DNA of 64,000 nucleotides from Desulforhopalus singaporensis (lineage in GTDB: Bacteria; Desulfobacterota; Desulfobulbia; Desulfobulbales; Desulfocapsaceae): assembly GCF_900104445.1 (NCBI RefSeq), contig NZ_FNJI01000004.1:62001-126000 (forward strand), read 5' to 3'. This document shows positions 8,346 through 17,091 of the stretch, piece by piece. A model generated the notes under the pieces. The model did not search any database, was not told where the DNA came from, and saw only the letters and a program-made list of their open reading frames with translations. The position numbers and the translations under genes are program-made. The first letter of the stretch is position 1, and every line of letters begins with the position of its first letter.

Positions 8346-8552
8346 GTTTATCAACCACGTGCTGTGGTGGTATCTCTTTAAGTTGAAAACATATCCATTC
8401 AAGCGAAAGTACCGGCACCGACCATATTCCAGACAAACTCGGCCCAGAAAGAGGGCGCCGGATCAGAAAAAGGTGTGTTTTCTGTCGGTAAGCCATGAGG
8501 CCAAAACAGTGGTCTGGCAGGGCGTTCGTATATAACCAAAGGACGGTAGACT
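8346..8552 (+). other. Leader region of the receiver-Lon gene
   Basis: The whole 8205-8552 gap has no convincing gene. An 85-codon frame (8278-8535) is rich in Arg, Lys and Trp, spans the terminator and has no ribosome site. I see no GG-N10-GC promoter and no copy of the TGTTGCA palindrome here. Confidence 0.4.
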
Positions 8553-10577
8553 ATGTTTTTCAAAAGAAACTCCAAACCGATAGAGGAAGAGATCGAGCAG
8601 AAGAGCGAAGAGTCCCCTCTTGAAAAAATGCGTCAACAGGTAAAAAGCGCCAAGCTGCCCGGCCACGCCTATGATGCCGCTGTCAAGGAGCTTGATAAAC
8701 TTGAAAAGTCTGATCCTTCGGTGGCCGAGTATGCAATCGGTCTGAACTATGTTGAGCTGCTCGTCTCCCTGCCGTGGAATATCTCCACCAAGAGCCACCT
8801 GGAGCTGGGGCGGGCCAAATCAATTCTTGACAGCAGGCATTCGGGCCTTGACCAGGTAAAGCAGCGTATTCTTGAGTTCCTTGCCGCCAAAACCCTTCGC
8901 CAGTCGGTAAAAGCAAATATCCTGATTGTCGATGACGAGGAAATAGCCAGGAACAACATGAATCATGTTCTGTGCAAGGACGGCTTTTCCTGTGAATGTG
9001 CGGAAAACGGGATTGCCGCGCTGAAAATTCTTGGTGCCAGCGATATTGATCTCATCATCAGCGATCTCAAGATGGAGGGTATGGACGGTTATGAACTGCT
9101 TGCCGAGGTGAACCGCAGTTACCCGGAAATACCGGTGATCATGGTAACCGGGTTTGCGTCGGTCAATTCGGCTGTGCAGGCGATGAAAAGCGGTGCGGCT
9201 CATTATCTCAGCAAACCGGTGAACCTTAACGAATTGCGCAGAACGGTCGCCGAAGTTCTCGACCAGAAGAATCTCGCCGAGATGGGCCGGGGGCCTATCC
9301 TCTGCTTTACCGGTCCCCCGGGAACGGGCAAGACATCGGTAGGACAGGCCATTGCCGAAGCCCTGCAGTTCAGTTTTATCAGGATGTCGCTGGCCGGCCT
9401 TCGTGATGAGGCCGAGTTGCGGGGGCATAGAAGAACCTATGTCGGGGCGATGCCGGGCCGCATTATCATGGAGCTCAAAAGGGCCGGGGTGAATAATCCT
9501 GTCATGATGCTCGATGAAATTGACAAAATAGGTCAGGATTTCCGCGGTGATCCGGCATCTGTCATGCTGGAGGTGCTCGATCCGGAACAAAATGTCAAGT
9601 TCACCGATTATTACCTCGATATCCCGTTCAATCTCTCCAACATAATGTTTATCGCCACTGCCAACGATATCAGCAGGTTGCCGGGCCCGTTGCGGGACCG
9701 GATGGAGGTGATAGAATTCAGCGGCTATACCGCGCGGGAAAAATGCAGGATTGCCGAAAAATTCATCATTCCCAGGCAGCTTAAGGGGGTCGGGCTCCAG
9801 AGAGAGGGGATAAGTTTTGAACCCGGTGCCGTCGGCCGGATCATCACGGAATATACCAGGGAGTCCGGACTTCGTAACCTGGAACGTGAGATTGCCACCG
9901 TCTGCCGCAAGATGGCCCTGTTGCATCTGAGTGACGTCAGTAGAAAAGCAGCCCCAAAGACAATCGAAGCGGACGATATCCCTGGTTTTCTAGGTCCCCG
10001 ACGGTATGTCTCCAGTGTCGGATCCCGCAAGCCGGCCATTGGAATTACCACGGGCCTGGTGTGGACTGAGACCGGAGGGGAAATCATCAACGTGGAGGCG
10101 GTGGCAATGAAAGGGACGGGACATCTTATGCTGACGGGTTCCCTTGGCGATATCCTGAGGGAGTCGGCGCAGGCGGCTCTCAGCTTTATCCGCAGCCGGG
10201 CCGATGAATACAGGATAGATGATCACCTGTTCAGTGAGCAGGATATTCATGTTCATTTTCCCGCGGGGGCTATCTCCAAGGACGGTCCGTCCGCGGGGGT
10301 GACCATTTTTGTTGCTCTGCTGTCGCTGCTCACCGGGCGACCGTTTCGCAGCGATGTGGCCATGACCGGTGAAATGACTCTCAGCGGTCAGATTCTTGCG
10401 GTAAGCGGGATAAAGGAAAAACTGCTGGCTGCCCAACGGGCCGGCATCAAGGTTGTTGTGATACCGCAGCAGAATAAAGAGGAACTGGAGGTCCTGCCGG
10501 CCGATGTGACCGCAGGACTTGAGGTCATATTAATCGACAATGGCAATGATGCGGTCCCCCACGTGTTCACGAGCTGA
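8553..10577 (+). CDS. Short Lon-type protease with an inserted response-regulator receiver domain
   Basis: 674 residues. The usual N-terminal substrate-binding (PUA-like) domain of Lon is missing. Residues about 20-115 match the helical linker that precedes the Lon AAA+ domain (LPWN, GLDQVKQRILEFL). Residues about 121-237 are a receiver domain with acidic pair D127/D128, acceptor D171, T199 and K221, all intact. The AAA+ domain resumes at once with Walker A GPPGTGKT (254-261) and Walker B MMLDEID. The protease domain has catalytic S580 in KDGPSAG and K623, 43 residues later as in Lon. All catalytic and phosphorylation residues are present, so phosphorylation may switch ATPase or protease activity; that is an inference. 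A canonical Lon is at 34799, so this is a specialised paralogue. Confidence 0.93.
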   Translation: MFFKRNSKPIEEEIEQKSEESPLEKMRQQVKSAKLPGHAYDAAVKELDKLEKSDPSVAEYAIGLNYVELLVSLPWNISTKSHLELGRAKSILDSRHSGLDQVKQRILEFLAAKTLRQSVKANILIVDDEEIARNNMNHVLCKDGFSCECAENGIAALKILGASDIDLIISDLKMEGMDGYELLAEVNRSYPEIPVIMVTGFASVNSAVQAMKSGAAHYLSKPVNLNELRRTVAEVLDQKNLAEMGRGPILCFTGPPGTGKTSVGQAIAEALQFSFIRMSLAGLRDEAELRGHRRTYVGAMPGRIIMELKRAGVNNPVMMLDEIDKIGQDFRGDPASVMLEVLDPEQNVKFTDYYLDIPFNLSNIMFIATANDISRLPGPLRDRMEVIEFSGYTAREKCRIAEKFIIPRQLKGVGLQREGISFEPGAVGRIITEYTRESGLRNLEREIATVCRKMALLHLSDVSRKAAPKTIEADDIPGFLGPRRYVSSVGSRKPAIGITTGLVWTETGGEIINVEAVAMKGTGHLMLTGSLGDILRESAQAALSFIRSRADEYRIDDHLFSEQDIHVHFPAGAISKDGPSAGVTIFVALLSLLTGRPFRSDVAMTGEMTLSGQILAVSGIKEKLLAAQRAGIKVVVIPQQNKEELEVLPADVTAGLEVILIDNGNDAVPHVFTS

Positions 10578-10617
10578 GGCCGGACGGTTGCAGCGTGTCT
10601 CAATGTTCCTGTCCGAT

Positions 10618-10648
10618 GTCGCCGCAGCCTGGCAAGTGCTGCGGCGAT
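10618..10648. terminator. Hairpin between convergent genes
   Basis: CGCCGCAG (10620-10627) pairs with CTGCGGCG (10639-10646), extendable by a T-A and a G-T pair. It lies between the stops of the receiver-Lon gene and the leftward kinase-like gene. There is no T-run, so its terminator role is weakly supported. Confidence 0.3.
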
Positions 10649-10676
10649 AGGAGCGCACCCTGATTCAGACGATGGG

Positions 10677-11519
10677 CTAACGCAGATCGATATTGTGGAA
10701 CGGGTTGATGTGATCCTTTTTGGGCTTGAGCGGCCTGGTGTAGACAAGATCCTTGATGCCGTATTTGTTGATGAGCCTTTTGGCAGTCTTCTCACGCAGA
10801 TCCTTATCATGGCGCAGGCTGCCCTCGACGTTGCCGACCGATACCACACCGTCTTTTATCCGTACAGTGGCCTTGGGTGAATAGTTTACTATTACCGCAT
10901 GGATGTTGGCCAGCAGAGCTCTTTCCTTGAGCATGGCGGTGGACTCCGGCGTCGCGTCAAAACGCCCGCTTTTTACCACTCCTTCCAGGATGTCGACGAC
11001 ATTGGTCACGTCAAGGGTGTCGATGTGCAGTACCAGGTCGTAGAGACTGCTGTCCCAGTTATCCTTGCCGTACAGGCTGAGTCCCCATCGCCGTCTCTCG
11101 TCGTCATCTTTTTTCAGGAGATAGCGCGCCTCTTCAGCCGAGGAGTTCTCCCGTTTCATCTCTTCGCGTATGCGGTCCTCCATGTTGGCGATAATACGTA
11201 CTTTCATGGCGTGGGCAATCCCCTGCAGGAAAAAATGGCCGGAGAGACCGTGATACACGATATTGTCTTTTTCCATATACTTGAAAAAGGCCGACTGAAA
11301 ATAGCTGATGTAGCGCTCCCGTCCGTGACTGAACCTGTCGAGAATGGACGGTGCGTCATGGAGCGCCTTGACAAGGCGTATCTCCGGGGTGGAAAATTCT
11401 TCGCATGTTTCCAGCAAGATATCTCTTGATGTACAGGCATATCCCAGTCTGTCGGCAAGGGCTTCGGCGACTTCCTTCCCGCGGCTGTAGGATCCTCTTG
11501 AGATAGTTATAATAGCCAT
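10677..11519 (-). CDS. Cytidylate kinase-like family protein with extra C-terminal domain
   Basis: 280 residues. It starts MAIITISRGSYSRGKEVAEALADRLGYACTSR in outline, the fold of the cytidylate-kinase-like family: a P-loop-like SRGSYSRGKE with the nucleoside-kinase layout. Later segments (KRENSSAEEARYLLKKDD, YDLVLHIDTLDV) fit the lid and core of that family. The C-terminal 80 residues (ATVRIKDGVVSVGNVEG) look like a small BON-like alpha/beta domain. True CMP kinase activity is doubtful; such proteins often sit with stress genes. The start has an excellent AAGGAGGAG ribosome site. Confidence 0.75.
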   Translation of the reverse strand: MAIITISRGSYSRGKEVAEALADRLGYACTSRDILLETCEEFSTPEIRLVKALHDAPSILDRFSHGRERYISYFQSAFFKYMEKDNIVYHGLSGHFFLQGIAHAMKVRIIANMEDRIREEMKRENSSAEEARYLLKKDDDERRRWGLSLYGKDNWDSSLYDLVLHIDTLDVTNVVDILEGVVKSGRFDATPESTAMLKERALLANIHAVIVNYSPKATVRIKDGVVSVGNVEGSLRHDKDLREKTAKRLINKYGIKDLVYTRPLKPKKDHINPFHNIDLR

Positions 11520-11985
11520 ATCTCCTCCTTGGAGGCTTGAATTACGAAAAAATCTGCCGGCAACACTCTCAGGAATGCAAAGAATCGGAAAAATGAATTT
11601 TCAGGATTTGTTCCGACAGAACGGCGCAGCGTGTTGTTCATAAAATAAGAGCAGCTTACCTTACATTAATCATCCATCTGAAACTGATGGGAAATGTGAT
11701 AGTTTCTTAACTGTCTGTATAATTTCAAGATGCCTAAGCTCTGTCCCAAAGTCAATGCCAAAAAGGAAAATAATGAGAAATTGTCGCTCGTGGCATCCTG
11801 CATAAAACCTGACAGAAGCAGCGGTCATCTCTGTCTCGTCTTTAGAGGCGTCATACCCTTGGTACGGTCCGCACCGGTCCACAGGAGCAATTGACCCGTA
11901 AAATCTGCACTATTGTCGGTAATCACCCTGGAAGATGATGATATCTGCAAGAGATCCCTGACGGGCAAGATCTTTCTTTTATTTT
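11520..11985. other. 466-base intergenic region without a gene
   Basis: AT-rich stretch between two leftward genes. Frames of 61-70 codons occur but lack ribosome sites and show no recognisable motif. It must contain the promoter of the kinase-like gene, but I see no clear sigma-54 or sigma-70 match. Confidence 0.4.
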
Positions 11986-12669
11986 TTATGGGACATAGAT
12001 GTAGAACCACTTCGCTGTCAAGAGCAGATCAATAAAGTTTCGCGGGTCATCCATGGAGGTAAGATGTTTATAGGATTTTACGGCAAAACGGCCGGGCTCC
12101 AGCGCCAGATAGATATCACTGATCGCATCCCCCGGCATCCAGCCTGGTTCATTGTGTGTTGTGATCACCCTGTTTCTCCTGTCCTCAGGCAGTGACAAGA
12201 GCTGAATGGCATGGGCCAGATATTCCTGAGGAGCGGGACCCGGCGCATCTGCCGTTGAATGATGGTGGAATACCGCATGGGTAATCTCATGGACAATAAC
12301 ACCGGAATAATGAATAACATCGAACTGTTCATCATACATGGTGGGGTTGGTGTAATGGTAAAAAATTGACTGGTAAGACATAACCCGTATCCGATCCCTT
12401 TTGCTGTCATAGCTTCCAAACGCCTTATAGCCAAGATGGTCAATTTCCTGATCGATTACCTCAACACATATTTGTCTCTTAGGCGATAATCCATATTGGG
12501 CCAGTATGGTAAGGGCATGCGCAGATGCCTCGCAGATCACGGCTGCAGCCTGTTCGTCTGCAAAAAGAACACTGATTATGAATTGGTTAGGGCAGGGGCT
12601 TGCAATAGTTTCCGGTACGAAAAAGACGAGATGAACAAAGAGTAAGAAAACGGCAACTGGCTGACACAT
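11986..12669 (-). CDS. Secreted protein with zinc-metallopeptidase HExxH motif (DUF6639-like)
   Basis: 227 residues. A signal peptide (AVFLLFVHLVFFVPETIAS) is cleaved after about residue 24. The centre carries HEITH in SGVIVHEITHAVFHHH, the classic zinc-binding active-site motif, followed by a conserved region with EYLAHAIQLLSLP, where the glutamate could be the third zinc ligand. The C-terminus (FIDLLLTAKWFYIYVP) is typical of a short periplasmic family of unknown role. ATG 12669 has a GGGAGG ribosome site. It appears to be a single-gene unit. Protease activity is inferred from the motif only. Confidence 0.7.
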   Translation of the reverse strand: MCQPVAVFLLFVHLVFFVPETIASPCPNQFIISVLFADEQAAAVICEASAHALTILAQYGLSPKRQICVEVIDQEIDHLGYKAFGSYDSKRDRIRVMSYQSIFYHYTNPTMYDEQFDVIHYSGVIVHEITHAVFHHHSTADAPGPAPQEYLAHAIQLLSLPEDRRNRVITTHNEPGWMPGDAISDIYLALEPGRFAVKSYKHLTSMDDPRNFIDLLLTAKWFYIYVP

Positions 12670-13169
12670 TTGCGCCTCCCTGGTGAGGGGAATGGAAAAC
12701 TACTGTCAAATATATCGTAACAGTAATTACTTTTGCCTGCTTGTCAGTAACTGCCGTTTAAGGGTTCACTATCATTGGTTGCAAGAGCGGGCAAGGTACC
12801 AATTACCAGGCGAAGCGATAGTTGCGGCAAGGTTATCCGGCAAGGGTCCGGGGGAGTTACCCTTGGCAGACCAAGTCTCCCATGGTTAAATGACAGCAAC
12901 AGCAGTAAAGCTGTTCTTATGGAATACGGTGACCGATAGCCCTAAATGGCAGGAAGGTGAATTGGCTGAAAATTCAAGGTAGCTGCCGGGGGCAGGCCTG
13001 TCATCTGTACTTGGCATACCTGCAGCGAGGATAAGATGGTTGCTCTTTTTAGAAAGAGTTTCACGCAAGATTCACCCAAGTCTGTTGCCGGACGCCCGGG
13101 CAGTGGTGTGTTGTGAGAGATCACCACCTGGGCGTGGCAAATCCCTAACGTTAAATCCTGGAGGAATGT
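12670..13169. other. 500-base intergenic region without a gene
   Basis: It lies between divergent genes and should hold both promoters. I see no coding frame with a ribosome site. The only structure is a 7-base inverted repeat, CAAGGGT/ACCCTTG (12841-12865), and a short GTGGTG/CACCAC dyad near 13102-13126. Confidence 0.4.
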
Positions 13170-13958
13170 ATGAGATGTCATGAGGTCGATTATGAAATAT
13201 TCGGCGATGATATGCAAACCGTTGAGGTGGAGCTCGATCCGGGTGAAACCGTCATTGCCGAAGCCGGCGCCATGAATTGGATGGATGATGGAATCGTCTT
13301 TGAGGCCAAGATGGGAGATGGATCGCGGCCGGACAAGGGATTCATGAGCAAATTGTTGGATGTCGGCAAACGAGCCATCAGTGGAGAATCCCTTTTCATG
13401 ACCCATTTTACCAACCAGGGCCAGGGAAAAAAAAGGGTGGCATTCAGTGCCCCCTACCCTGGAAAAATTATTCCAGTGGATATGGCGAGAATCGGTGGGG
13501 AGCTTATCTGCCAGAAGGATGCGTTTCTCTGCGCAGCCCTTGGTACCAGGGTCACCATATCTTTCAGCAAAAAGCTGGGAGCCGGCTTTTTCGGTGGAGA
13601 AGGTTTTATACTCCAGCGGTTGCTGGGCAATGGCATGACATTTCTTCATGGTGGCGGCACTATTATGGAAAAGCAGCTCAACGGGGAGACCATCAGGGTG
13701 GATACCGGATGTATTGTCGGGTTCAGCCCGACCATTGATTACGATATTCAAAGAGCCGGCAATCTCAAATCCATGTTTTTTGGCGGGGAGGGATTGTTTC
13801 TGGCAACCCTGAGCGGCCATGGAACGGTTTACCTCCAGAGCCTGCCTTTTTCACGGATGGCGGACCGGATAATCCAGCATGCACCGTCGGCGGGCGGCAG
13901 CAGTAAGGGGGAAGGCTCTGTACTCGGCGGACTTGGCAGGGTGCTCGACGGTGATTGA
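13170..13958 (+). CDS. TIGR00266/AIM24 family protein
   Basis: 262 residues, the usual length for this family. It opens with [18 protein letters not shown] and the conserved EAGAMNWM, then shows repeated beta strands with glycine-rich turns ([33 protein letters not shown]). The fold is a tryptophan-RNA-binding-attenuator-like beta barrel; the biochemical role is unknown. The tail is Gly/Ser-rich ([15 protein letters not shown]), as in family members. ATG 13170 has a GGAGGA ribosome site. It stands alone, with no clear operon partner. Confidence 0.88.
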   Translation: MRCHEVDYEIFGDDMQTVEVELDPGETVIAEAGAMNWMDDGIVFEAKMGDGSRPDKGFMSKLLDVGKRAISGESLFMTHFTNQGQGKKRVAFSAPYPGKIIPVDMARIGGELICQKDAFLCAALGTRVTISFSKKLGAGFFGGEGFILQRLLGNGMTFLHGGGTIMEKQLNGETIRVDTGCIVGFSPTIDYDIQRAGNLKSMFFGGEGLFLATLSGHGTVYLQSLPFSRMADRIIQHAPSAGGSSKGEGSVLGGLGRVLDGD

Positions 13959-14195
13959 TGGTGCGGCGCAAAAGAAGAAGGTCGGGGACCGCATTTTCCC
14001 GGTCAACCGTGCCTGGTTTTCCCGCTTGATCCAATAGCCGGGCCAATAGCTTGTCGTTTTTTTTATGAAAAATATTTTAGGTAAGATCTTTACACCTGCC
14101 CGTTAAGGTGGAATACTGAGCTGGACCTCCTGACAATGAGGTGTGGTTGCTGCTGGTTGCGGTAAGTGTTTTCAGGTAACGATAAGGGGTCGGTT

Positions 14196-15983
14196 ATGCC
14201 TTTGAAAAACGGATATAAAACGGTTTGTTCCGGTCGTTGCGTTGTGTTGTTGACGGTTTTGTTTTTATCTCTTTATCCTTCGGCTCTTTTTGCCCAGTCG
14301 GCAAAAGGCACCACTCCCTCCGAGCCTGTGTCCCTTGAGGTTCTGGGCACCGTTCTCGATTCTCACGGCAGAGGCGTTGCAAACGCCGCCCTTGAGGTTT
14401 TTTTAAACGGACAGTCCCTGGAAGATCCCGCCGGTGCAGGGTCTGTCAGGGAGGGCGGGAAAATTCTGACCAAGGAAGACGGGACATACCATGCCAGTTT
14501 CCTGCTCGGTGAAGAGTTGCTGGATCCTGAAAATGTGCTGGAAATTACAGCCCACAAACCCAGCTTCGCCGATAACAGCTATATCCTCGAACAGCATGAA
14601 CTGACGACGGCGGGGAAAAATGTGATCGCCATGGCCGAAATCAGGATGAAGCGGGACGCGGGACCGGCATTCTGGCTGGCGACCATTGTCTTTGTCCTGG
14701 CGTATATTCTCATCTCTTTCGAGCTGCTGCACAGGACCGTTGCCGCAATGCTCGGGGCGTCGATCATGCTTGTGGTATCGTACACCCTGGGGACCTTGAA
14801 TCCGAAATACCACATCCTCTCCTATGAAAGAGCGATAGAGGCAATCGACATGAACGTTATTTTCCTGCTTATGGGGATGATGATCATCGTCGGGATACTC
14901 AAGCATACCGGGATTTTTCAGTGGTGTGCCTATAAATGTTATCAGCTTGCCCGGGGTAAAATTCTGTTGCTGGCGATAATATTGATGAGCTTTACCGCCG
15001 TGGCCTCCGCTTTTCTCGACAACGTTACCACGATGCTGCTCCTTACTCCGGTCACCATCGAGATCGCCGTCTCCTTGCGAATCGCACCGGCGGCGCTGCT
15101 TATCCCCGAGATTCTCGCTTCAAATATCGGCGGAACCGCCACCCTTATCGGCGACCCGCCCAATATAATGATCGGCTCCTATGCCGGGCTGAGCTTTGTC
15201 GAATTTGTCGTGAACCTGGCGCCGGTCTGCGTCGTCGCGCTGGTTTTTCTGTTCGTATATACAAAAATTGTTTTCGCCAAGGATTATAAAAAGGCAAATA
15301 TTGACGATATTAAGGGGTTCACAGAGAGCCTTAGGGCGGAGTACAGGATAACTGACCGGACATTGCTCGGTTTCGGGCTGCTGGTGATGGCCATAGTGGT
15401 TGCTTTTTTCCTGACCCACAGCGTCTGGCATATGGAAGTCAGCGTAGCCGCACTGTTTGGAGCATCGCTATTGTTTACATTCGGGCTTGTCACCAATAGA
15501 ATAAACCTGCTGGAGCTCATTGAAAAGGATATCGAGTGGACGACACTGCTCTTTTTCATGTTTCTGTTTATCCTTGTGGCGGGGGTGGAAGAGACCGGAC
15601 TGCTCGATATCGTGGCCGACTGGGTGCGCAGTCTGGCCGGTGGCAACCTGGTAATGTCCATCTGTCTCATTCTGTGGGTGTCGGCCATTATGAGCGCTTT
15701 TGTCGACAACATCCCCTTCACCGCCACCATGCTGCCCATAGTCGCCTATCTGACCCAGGTCATCCCCGGAGCCGAGAACGGGGTCTTGTGGTGGGCGCTG
15801 GCTTTTGGCGCCTGTTTCGGTGGTAACGGCACCATGATCGGCGCCAGTGCCAATGTGGTTACGCTGGGGATCGCCGAATCTGCCGGTTTTCCTGTTCGTT
15901 TTTTTGCATTCATGAAGGTGGCGTTTCTGTATATGATAATAAGTGTGGCCATAGCCAATGTCTGGTTGCTGATGTTCTACTAA
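14196..15983 (+). CDS. ArsB/NhaD-type ion permease with N-terminal Ig-like extracytoplasmic domain
   Basis: 595 residues. A signal or anchor segment (about 15-35, LLTVLFLSLYPSALFAQ) precedes a domain of about 110 residues that reads like a carboxypeptidase-regulatory/Ig-like module (LGTVLDSHGRGVANAALEV, EDGTYHASF). The ion-transporter core follows, with twin signatures: AFLDNVTTMLLLTPV plus GGTATLIGDPPNIM, and AFVDNIPFTATMLP plus GGNGTMIGASANVV. These are diagnostic of the NhaD/ArsB superfamily. The transported ion cannot be read. ATG 14196 is preferred over GTG 14166. The N-terminal module is unusual for this superfamily. Confidence 0.87.
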   Translation: MPLKNGYKTVCSGRCVVLLTVLFLSLYPSALFAQSAKGTTPSEPVSLEVLGTVLDSHGRGVANAALEVFLNGQSLEDPAGAGSVREGGKILTKEDGTYHASFLLGEELLDPENVLEITAHKPSFADNSYILEQHELTTAGKNVIAMAEIRMKRDAGPAFWLATIVFVLAYILISFELLHRTVAAMLGASIMLVVSYTLGTLNPKYHILSYERAIEAIDMNVIFLLMGMMIIVGILKHTGIFQWCAYKCYQLARGKILLLAIILMSFTAVASAFLDNVTTMLLLTPVTIEIAVSLRIAPAALLIPEILASNIGGTATLIGDPPNIMIGSYAGLSFVEFVVNLAPVCVVALVFLFVYTKIVFAKDYKKANIDDIKGFTESLRAEYRITDRTLLGFGLLVMAIVVAFFLTHSVWHMEVSVAALFGASLLFTFGLVTNRINLLELIEKDIEWTTLLFFMFLFILVAGVEETGLLDIVADWVRSLAGGNLVMSICLILWVSAIMSAFVDNIPFTATMLPIVAYLTQVIPGAENGVLWWALAFGACFGGNGTMIGASANVVTLGIAESAGFPVRFFAFMKVAFLYMIISVAIANVWLLMFY

Positions 15984-16107
15984 CACCTATTGTAAAGTAA
16001 AGACGTGTTGCAGGAAGCCACTGGTGCTGTGATTGTTCTCCCGGTGGGGGTATTGCCGGCGGGTTGTATGCGCAGAGGCTTGTCCTGACAAACGAAGGAG
16101 CCCAGCC

Positions 16108-17058
16108 ATGAAAGACGTAACGATTTCTCCTCTTAGCCGATTGCTTATTCCGGTGAAAAACATTGATCTTTTCAGGAATACCCTGCCTTTCCTGGAGATG
16201 GCGGCCCGAATCATGAAGGAAGACCTGGAACGGATCGATCTGCTCCATGTGGTGGGCGGATCTTTTTTAACCGAGCATCTTAACAACATCGATATCCGCG
16301 CCGGTCATGTTCTGTCGTCGGAGGTCATGCAGCGTCTGCGCGACAGGCACCATCAGGAGCTTGTCAGGCCTCTGCTCGCCGACATCCAGGCCCTTCTCGA
16401 CAGCAGCAAGGTTACGCTGCGCGGCAAGATACGGGTAGAGGATGGTGACCCGGTAAAAAAACTCTGTTCGGTCTGCGAAGACGAACACTATTCCACCCTG
16501 GTCGTTTCCCGCAGAAAAAAAGATGAAGGTTCGGAGATGGATACCGTGGTGAGCGGAGTGCTGCACCATTATCTTAACGCCTCGGTATATGTCATCGGTG
16601 AAAACGGGTTCCCGGCGGGGCGGTCACCGGCCGCCCGTATCATGATAGGAGTTGACGGCTCCCAGGCGAGTCATAGAGCGGTGCGGGAGGCTGCCCTGCT
16701 GTTGAGCCGTGCTGCAAGTGAGGTCGAGGAGGTCGCCCTGGTGAACGTCAGGGATCCGTCCTGTTTTTTTGACGACAGCGGTACCAACTGTCAGGAAGCC
16801 AGCGAAACCGGATTCAATTGTATCAGGGACGCAGAACGGGTCCTCGTTGAGGCGGGGGTCGACGCCGCGAAAATAGTTCCCATGCTCCTGTTCGGTAGAC
16901 CCGGGGAAACCCTTACCACCTATGCCTCCTCGTTTGACGCAACCATCTGTTTTATCGGCAGACGGGATCGATCCAACATTGCCAGGGTCCTTCTCGGGTC
17001 GGTTTGCGGCGACATGATCAATCACTGTCGGAAAACAACCCTGGCGCTGGTGAGCTGA
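16108..17058 (+). CDS. Universal stress protein, two-domain
   Basis: 316 residues. The first domain (about 1-155) starts SRLLIPVKNIDLFRN and is divergent. The second (about 170-315) starts ARIMIGVDGSQASHRAVREA and has the nucleotide-site pattern GRRDRSNIARVLLGSVCGDM near its end, so this half probably binds ATP. ATG 16108 has an AAGGAG ribosome site; an open frame reaches back to 16033 without one. It lies 124 bases after the NhaD-type permease on the same strand and converges on the SLC13-type permease. A weak sigma-54-like site lies at 16042-16057. Confidence 0.87.
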   Translation: MKDVTISPLSRLLIPVKNIDLFRNTLPFLEMAARIMKEDLERIDLLHVVGGSFLTEHLNNIDIRAGHVLSSEVMQRLRDRHHQELVRPLLADIQALLDSSKVTLRGKIRVEDGDPVKKLCSVCEDEHYSTLVVSRRKKDEGSEMDTVVSGVLHHYLNASVYVIGENGFPAGRSPAARIMIGVDGSQASHRAVREAALLLSRAASEVEEVALVNVRDPSCFFDDSGTNCQEASETGFNCIRDAERVLVEAGVDAAKIVPMLLFGRPGETLTTYASSFDATICFIGRRDRSNIARVLLGSVCGDMINHCRKTTLALVS

Positions 17059-17091
17059 CCGCCTGTATCACGGTGGCCGCGCTGCACCGGG

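Noticed and set aside
8278-8535. An 85-codon frame before the receiver-Lon gene
   Set aside because: It spans a terminator hairpin, has no ribosome site and an odd composition.
12683-12889. A 68-codon frame in the 500-base gap
   Set aside because: No ribosome site of note and no recognisable domain; kept as non-coding.
16042-16057. A GG-N10-GC sequence before the Usp gene at 16108
   Set aside because: Only GG and TTGC fit; the -24 element is poor and no palindrome of the TGTTGCA type is complete nearby (only a half-site at 16006).
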